Below, one piece after another: positions 57,305 through 64,000 of a stretch of 64,000 nucleotides of DNA. The stretch lies in the NCBI RefSeq assembly GCF_022201045.2, contig NC_068556.1:3388001-3452000 (forward strand), read 5' to 3'. The translations under genes were made by a program, and so were the position numbers. The notes below the pieces were generated by a model that made no database searches, was not told the DNA's origin, and was given only the letters and a program-made list of their open reading frames with translations. Origin of the DNA: Citrus sinensis. Its lineage: Eukaryota; Streptophyta; Magnoliopsida; Sapindales; Rutaceae. Each line of letters opens with the position of its first letter. Position 1 is the stretch's first letter.

Positions 57305-59053
57305 ATATATATATGTCATTCTCTAGTAAGTTAATCTTCTCTTTGTTAAAGTGAATATGCTAGTAAAAAAAACACACAAATTTCAATATACAAACAGTTA
57401 AAAAAAAATACAGTTTTCAATGTACTGAAATATGTATTTTCTTATATTTTAGTGATACCCTTACTTTAATAAAATGAAGTTGTCCTCACTAGAAAATGAT
57501 TATATATAGAACTCTTCTCTTAGGTACCCTCACTTTATTAAAGTGAGGATGCATACTAATATATATATATATATATATATTCTTGGTTTGATTTTGTAAT
57601 GTCATTTGCATATTCATGTCATCTATTTAGTGATAGTAGAGAAAGACCACATAACTAATTAGTTATCAAAAGTAAACAATGCTTGAAGGCTTGAACTTCC
57701 TTGATTACCTTCCTTGATTAATTAGGTACAGTCTCATATTAATTCCTCAGAAGTCAATCGAATATTATCGTTATTATCAGAAACGCTACCTCCATTTATA
57801 CCAATTACATTAATGAGCCTCTCAGAAGACATTTGTTACCCACAAAATTTCTGTTGGAAGTTGAGTTTATGGATAAATAGTCATCACTATATTTCCCAAC
57901 CAACTATAAATTAGAAATTAATTTCATGGTCCGTTGTCTTTTAACTCCTTTTGCAAAATAAATGGCGATAGGACTGAGAGAATGGAATGGCACAACAACT
58001 CCCATTGCCAAGTGCCAACTACACAATACAACACAGTTGATATGATCGCTCCATTCCCTGTCATTCAACTACATCGTCCCTGAAATGATCATTGTGTAAA
58101 ATTCTGAAAATGGACCCTAATTAACTGACTAGTTAAAATTTTAACTTGTAGTTTTTACAGCACTATTTGTTTTTTTTTTTTTTTTTTTGCAATTGATTAG
58201 TTTTACTTTTTATCATTAGGCTTGAAACCACTGCGTAGACTACTCTAGTTTCTGCATTAATCATGGACAGATCAAATAATTGAATAAACTATTCAAAGCT
58301 TGCAGGGTTTTTTTTTCCCCCTTAAATCAAATGGATAGTGTAACGTAAAGCTTAAGAAAGATCTCTACCTAATTAACTTCACGATCACTCAATAAATTAT
58401 CAGTTTCTCTCTTTAGATTTCTCTAATCATTACATTAATATCGTTTATCATAAGTTAAAAGTTTGCTTGCTTTCTCTTTTGGGTGGGTGAAAAATCTAAA
58501 TCAAATTCTTCAACGGCTGGGAAGTGCTATACCGCATGATTGGGCCCTCCCCCCCACACCTTTTCGGTCAGAGAAGCCACCATGGCAGAATATCGAACAA
58601 TTATTTTATTATATGATAAATATTAAGGTTTTCTTCTATTTGTTATTATATTTTTAAAGAGCCTATTTTGAAAATTAGTATTTGTGTTTTAAATTAAAAA
58701 TATATGACAGAATATCGAACAATTATTTTAAATTTATTAAAAAGAGGGAGTTAAATGGGTCAATTTGGATATCACAATAATACTAACGAATGGATTCAAA
58801 TTTATATTTTTTTGACTCAAATAAATTAATAGATGAGTTCAAATATATAATTTAATACGATACTGCTCAACACGACCTATTGTTAGACCTAATTCCTACC
58901 AACCTGATCAAGCTTGGCTTAAAACTAGAAACCTCGAAGCTTTACAAAGCACCGTAACAAAATCATTTTTCTCGCAAAAAAAAAAAAAATTGACAGAATC
59001 ATTTATGTTTGTCAAAAATTTCAGTTGCTCTTCTGTTGAAGTAAAGCCCACTG
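57305..59053. other. Intergenic, no gene recognised
   Basis: Holds (TA)n at about 57559-57580 and a T-run at 58170-58188. No gene or element borders seen. Confidence 0.4.
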
Positions 59054-59061
59054 CCTTTGAG

Positions 59062-60597
59062 TAAGGATGACAAAATCTTTCATGGGTTTAGGGCTTCACC
59101 CCAAATGGAGTGGATTTTGAATAATTTGTGGGGAATAGAGTGGGGAATGGGGGAAAAATAATTCTCAAATTCTTAATGGGGTGTGGTTTGGTTTTGTACT
59201 CCCCACCCCAATCCCCATTATATATAAATATTTTTCTAACTTTTATTTTATCAATTACAATGTTAGTTAATTAATTTTCTTTTTATTTTTACTTAACATA
59301 AATGGACTATAATTAAAAGAAAACCTTATAATATAATTTTTATTCAACCTAAAACATTTTTATATTTTCTTTTCTCTCCTAAAATATTGCTATCTTAAAA
59401 CATTTTTCAATTTTGATATCATTTCAAGATATTATTTCAAACATTTGGAAATTTTTAAAAAATAATTTAAATACTTTATAATATGATAATGATTTTATTT
59501 AAGTCTTTAATTTTTAATTTATTGAAATTACGTATCTGTATCTATTATAAAAAAAATAAATGAGGAATGGAGTGAGGATGAGGAAATCATTCCCCGTGTA
59601 GAGATTCCCCATTCCCACCCCACTAGGATTAGGTAGCGTTTACATTTTGGACTGGAGTATGAATCTTGAGGAGTGGGAATCCTAGGATTAGGAGTGTAGT
59701 GTGGGAGTGAGAGTAGGTTGTTTACTTACATTGGAATGAGAGAATGAAATTGAAACCAGAATCCAATTCATGTGTTTACATTATCTTGGATTGAGAGTAA
59801 ATAATTTTAAATTATAATTTTACCCTTATTTAAAGAATTATAATTTATAATTAAAAAATTAATAAAAAATATATTTAAAAAATAAAATCAATATTTTATT
59901 ATGTTTGTAAATTAATAATAATTATTAATATTCTTAATTATGTAAATCATAATTTTTTAATTAATTTAAATTTAAATTATGTGAATAAAAATTATTAATA
60001 ATAGCAACACTAATGAAACATTATTATTGATAATATAGTACAAAATTAATATTTTCTTAGAATAAACTATTTATTATTATTAATTAAATAAATAATTAAT
60101 ATTTATTAAAATTAATGTTTAATATTATTATTTTTAATGAATTTAATTCATAAAATAAAATAATAGTATTATTTAAATAAATATAATATTTATTTATTTT
60201 TATTTTATTAAATTTAATAAAATAAATATGTTTATAATTATTATTTTTAATAAATATGATATTATTTATTTTATTAAATATTATTTATTTATTTTAATTA
60301 TGAGGGTAAAAAGGAAAGAGGGGGGGAGTGGATTCCCACTCCCACCTCCCCCCATGGGAGTGGGAATCCCACTCCCCACTCCAAAATTAGGTGGGATCCA
60401 CGGAGTGGGAATCCCACTCCCCTCTTAAAAATTGTAAGTAAACACTGGAGTTGGAGGAATCCACACTCCACACTCACACTCCATAAAATAAACACAGCAT
60501 AAATTTATTGGGGAATGAAATGGAAAATGAAGGTGAATTTTTTAATGGGGTGGAGAATGAGATAGGTCTCCCCACCCCCACCCCATTGTCATCCCTA
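59062..60597. mobile_element. hAT-type element, 1536 bp, TSD CCTTTGAG, with nested MITE
   Basis: Starts TAAGGATGACAAAAT and ends CCATTGTCATCCCTA. CCTTTGAG flanks it at 59054-59061 and 60598-60605. GGGGTGGGGA/CCCCACCCC blocks lie inside both ends. No transposase. A second inverted-repeat element interrupts it from about 59637 to 60499. Confidence 0.88.
59637..60499. mobile_element. MITE nested in the hAT element
   Basis: Left end TAGCGTTTACATTTTGGACT and right end ACTCCATAAAATAAACACAGC are inverted relatives, with GGAGTGGGAATCC and its complement inside. The middle is extremely AT-rich (59810-60290). Borders are approximate; the end resembles the small MITE at 37841-38045. Confidence 0.55.
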
Positions 60598-60605
60598 CCT
60601 TTGAG

Positions 60606-61390
60606 TCACATTATTCATGGTCAATAACTTATGTATTAAGATATAATCATCTCCTAATATTATACCATACTTTCACTTTTTTCAATTAACTTTACTTAGA
60701 TGACACTTAACATTTTAAGAATTGACGCGCATAATTCTTTTCCTTGTTTTTTTTTTCCCATCGCTTTTGGGATATCAAATATACCGTTAAGACTTTTCTT
60801 TTCTTTGTTTTTTTTCTTTTGTCTGATAGAGAGGTTGGTTTCACAAAAAGAAGAGATGAAAGAACCGCACACACAATAATAATTCAAACGGTTCAAAGTA
60901 AGGAAGATATTTATTTTGTCCATTCTTAATTATAAGATTAGGGTCTACTTGACAATTCTCTTCAAAATTTGATTATTTTTCCTTTTGTATATATATTTTT
61001 TATGTACTATCGATTACCAATGCCAAGTTTTAATTGCAATAGTCAAACCGAAATTCCCACCAGAATTGGATTGGATTATCGTTTTGATCTCTCATTAATG
61101 AATGCGATAAGCATGATGATAATATAATCAATATTCCGAAATTTGTCAACTCAATCAAAATCAAGACCCTACACCAATTAATTAATTAATTAATACTTAG
61201 ACACTAAATTAAAAACACTTGTTTGCAACTAACTTGAAACTCACACTGGGAATTAAAGAAATGAACTAACAAATTAAAATATCAAACAAAAAACAGACAG
61301 CGCAAAACAAAACAATGAGTAAAAATAATTTGTTATTATTACAACACAAAATAAAAAATATTGTTTATGTGGTCAGTCTGCTCTTTCGGC
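60606..61390. other. Intergenic / promoter region of the DUF761 gene
   Basis: No other gene seen. (ATTA)n occurs near 61178-61193. Confidence 0.4.
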
Positions 61391-61392
61391 TC

Positions 61393-61400
61393 TTTAAATA
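61393..61400 (+). promoter_or_regulatory. Likely TATA box of the DUF761 gene
   Basis: TTTAAATA followed by a CT-rich initiator-like stretch, 72 bp before the ATG. Confidence 0.45.
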
Positions 61401-61464
61401 CCTCTCTTCCTCTTCCCTTTAAGCTCACACAATAACTTTATTCTATAACTTATAAATAAAAATA

Positions 61465-62028
61465 ATGGAGGCGAGGCCGCCGGTGATAGCAAAGAAGCTA
61501 GGCAGAATGGTACGTGTAATTTTGTTCATGATACAGAAGGGTATCACCAAGAGCAAGTTCATAGGGAAGGCTCTAAACGACGCCGTGCTCTACGACTACG
61601 GCGCCATCACTTGCCGGTCACATGACATGCACGCCTCTTTCGTCTGTCCTCGAGAGTACGAGTTTAGCTGCAGTAACAGTCCGGCTTATCAACCGTACGT
61701 CATCCCCAGCCTCCACGTCAGCAGGCGCAAAATCCTTCACCACGCTAAGGACAACAAACGCCAGGCTGCTTCTGCTGCAGTGGCCGGCTGTTACCGTGAG
61801 GATGATGACGTGGCCGCGTCGGATGTCGACGTGGCAGAGGCGTCGCCGTTGGTGGGTCCAGTGAGGCGTGGGGTGAGGGTAACGGACTCGCCGTTCCCGT
61901 TGAGGGATGATGACAAGGACTGCCACGTGGACAAGGAGGCTGAGGAGTTCATTAAGAAGTTTTACCAGCAGCTGAGGCTGCAGAAATGGAACGCGGCCCG
62001 GGAAGCTGCGGCCACCCTCTACGGCTGA
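61465..62028 (+). CDS. DUF761 domain protein (ACRE146-like), 187 aa
   Basis: Single exon from ATG 61465 (MEARPPVIAKKLGRMVRVIL). The C-terminal part has DKEAEEFIKKFYQQLRLQ (residues about 156-173), the signature of DUF761, found in plant proteins induced early in defence (Avr9/Cf-9 rapidly elicited type) and in cotton-fibre-associated proteins. The N-terminal 40 residues are basic and partly hydrophobic (RVILFMIQKGITKSKFIGKA), and the centre is variable and acidic. Another conserved family piece is REYEFSCSNSPA (63-74). The molecular function is unknown. Local GC is far higher than in flanking DNA, as usual for coding sequence here. Opposite-strand frames are shadows. Confidence 0.88.
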   Translation: MEARPPVIAKKLGRMVRVILFMIQKGITKSKFIGKALNDAVLYDYGAITCRSHDMHASFVCPREYEFSCSNSPAYQPYVIPSLHVSRRKILHHAKDNKRQAASAAVAGCYREDDDVAASDVDVAEASPLVGPVRRGVRVTDSPFPLRDDDKDCHVDKEAEEFIKKFYQQLRLQKWNAAREAAATLYG

Positions 62029-62276
62029 CGTGGCAATATCCCCCCCCCGTCTACTGTACATATTTATGAAACAATTTTCTTATTTTCCGTTCAGTTGATT
62101 TTTCGTTTTTAGTTTTTCAATTTTACACCGAATTTCTCAATATCAAGTGGCAATAGTTAATGACTCGAGAGTAAAAGGGAACCCGGTGGCTGGAACTTCT
62201 TGTTTGTTACAAATTAAAAATGTGCAGATATTTACGCATATATTTTAAAAACAACTGACACATGATACTAAAAATA

Positions 62277-63742
62277 GGAGCCGCCTATGTTGCAACAGTT
62301 GCAACATACCACTACTTTTGTCATTTTGTAATTTAACCATTGGATCCAAGGGCAAGAATGGTAAAAGCAAATCCAACGGCAGGGTGTATTTATTTTGGTT
62401 TTTTTCATTGCAATCCCTCTTATGTTTTGAAATGCCAGGAAAAAATATAATAATAATTATTTTATTTATTAGATTAGTTGTTAAATGATATGAATAAGGA
62501 ATAAGTATGAAATTTAAGAGGACTTTTATTATTGATATTAGGCAATTACAATGCATGATTTAATACTCGTTTATTTATTCCACAAATTCATAAATATTTC
62601 ATAATTTATTAATTATTACTATCATTTCTAGATCTACTCTCATTATTTAAATTTATTAATAATTATTTTTATATTAATTATTAATATATAAATATAATAT
62701 AATATAATATATTTTTAATATTATAATTATCATAGTAAAAATAAAAATATAATTTAAATATATTTAATGTTTCAATTAAGACAAAAGTTAGCACACTGTA
62801 GTGAATTATATAATTGGCTACAATCTAACTTTTAAAACTTCCAAACATTGGTAAGTAATAAATTAATGTGAATAATATTATAACAATATACAATATTATG
62901 TTCTAAACACATTCTAATGGTGCGTTTATTAAATAAGAATTGAAATGAGCTAGAATTGTAATAAGGAATTTGAATTAAAATGAATTATTTACTTGAGCTA
63001 TAGGAATAGGAATCGGAATGAACAACATTCTCATTTATGTGTTTACTTTATTTTATAATTGGAATAGACTATTATAAGTTATTAAAATGCCATTTGTTAA
63101 TTGTGTCCCTAATATTATTTGTATATATTATAATTAAACAATAATAATAATAAAACTAAAAATAATAATTATGACAATAATGTTAATTAAAACAAAAAAT
63201 TAAAAAAATTTAACAATAACAATAATAACAACAAAATTAACTGAAATAATAATATTAATAATGATAATAATAAAAATTATTAATAAGTTTTAATAATAAT
63301 AGTAATAACAACAATAATTAATAATAATTAAAATAATAAAGTTAATATATTTTAATAAAAATAATTTTAATAATAACAAGATAAATATTAATATTAATGA
63401 ATTAATTACAGTATAATAACAATTAAAATAATAAAAGAAATAAATTTTAATAATAATAATGAAAGTAATAATCATAAATAAAAATAATTAAAATAAATAA
63501 AAACAATAAAATTTAATAGAAATAATCTTATATAATAATAATGATATTAATAATAATAATAATAATAATAAATTAAAATTCTTTTCAAATGTCATTTTAT
63601 TCCAAAAATGGACTTATATGTAAAAGTTTGTTACGTTTAGTGGCTATTAAATTTTGCAGAAAATATAAGGTAGTGTAGTGTAATCAAACACAAAATGACA
63701 AAAGTTGTTGTATGTTGCAACTGTTGCAACATAGGCGGACCC
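62277..63742. mobile_element. Mutator-like TIR element, 1466 bp, TSD CTAAAAATA
   Basis: The left end contains GCCTATGTTGCAACAGTTGC and AACATACCACTACTTTTGTC. The right end is the near-perfect complement over about 53 bp. The 9-bp repeat CTAAAAATA flanks it at 62268-62276 and 63743-63751. Inside there is no transposase frame, only extreme AT content with (TAA)n-like runs at 63120-63575. Size, TIR and 9-bp duplication fit a non-autonomous MULE. Confidence 0.85.
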
Positions 63743-63751
63743 CTAAAAATA

Positions 63752-64000
63752 ATAAAGAGTCCTGATGGTGATACAACGGTGATAAAAATATTCATAAAAC
63801 CGTAAGGTGTTATAATTTTAATTGAAAATAATACTAATTTTTTACTTATCATTATAACACCATCTAATTTTATAATTATCTTATAGTTTGGTTCAAATAT
63901 AAATATTCTTTTAATTAACTCTTAACCCTGTTAATTATGGGTGGGTATGGGTTGGGTTGGATAGTGTTTGTGAAAACCTAACTCACCCCATTATTAAATG
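63752..64000. other. Intergenic, repeat start at the edge
   Basis: Nothing supported. The phrase GGGTGGGTATGGGTTGGGTT near 63941-63960 may be the start of another hAT-type repeat that continues beyond the window. Confidence 0.3.

Noticed and set aside
61618..62061. 147-codon minus-strand ORF
   Set aside because: Shadow of the DUF761 gene, which has the recognisable domain on the plus strand.

Overview
This is an AT-rich plant nuclear window. It has split genes with GT-AG introns, plant-only families (DUF1677, DUF761, lachrymatory-factor-synthase-like) and a dense layer of LTR retrotransposons, hAT, Mutator-like and CACTA elements. The gene set and repeat style suggest a woody eudicot, possibly Citrus or a relative. 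That species guess comes from recall, not from a search.

Only five genes look intact. They are a DUF1677 protein (12434-12994, minus), a seven-exon monoacylglycerol-lipase-like alpha/beta hydrolase (33541-36164, plus), two lachrymatory-factor-synthase-like START/Bet v 1-fold proteins (36964-37482 minus and 49588-50127 plus) and a DUF761 protein (61465-62028, plus). The LFS-like genes form a small cluster with two decayed relatives (39430-39826 and 52316-52388). No pathway ties the five genes together; they look like ordinary separate genes in a repeat-rich segment.

Layout. 1-3304: decayed Ty3/gypsy pol with its 3' LTR, cut at the left by another LTR family. 5-6 kb: a SINE, a MULE-type MITE and a LINE RNase H scrap. 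6.36-11.33 kb: a 1.65-kb tandem duplication carrying two dead J-domain gene relics; one copy is split by a 1627-bp solo LTR, and the other keeps the empty target site. 12.4-13 kb: DUF1677 gene. 14.2-15.7 kb: dead MuDR-type transposase. 16.5-17.6 kb: broken caulimovirid-like coat-protein region beside an antisense LTR with a tRNA-Met primer site. 19.4-20.6 kb: solo LTR with minisatellites. 22-32 kb: stacked MULE and hAT elements with readable target-site duplications. 33.5-37.5 kb: lipase and LFS genes. 37.8-49.5 kb: MITEs, LFS pseudogene, CA-rich satellite, foldback, a minus-strand solo LTR, a CACTA remnant and an RPL36 pseudogene. 49.5-53.7 kb: LFS gene, solo LTR and F-box pseudogene. 56.6-57.3 kb: microsatellite and a tiny TRIM-like element. 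59-60.6 kb: hAT element with a nested MITE. 61.5 kb: DUF761 gene. 62.3-63.7 kb: long-TIR MULE.

I did not find a convincing undescribed biological system. The most informative content is the record of transposition: about a dozen elements whose exact borders and target-site duplications can be read directly, including nested and empty-site examples.
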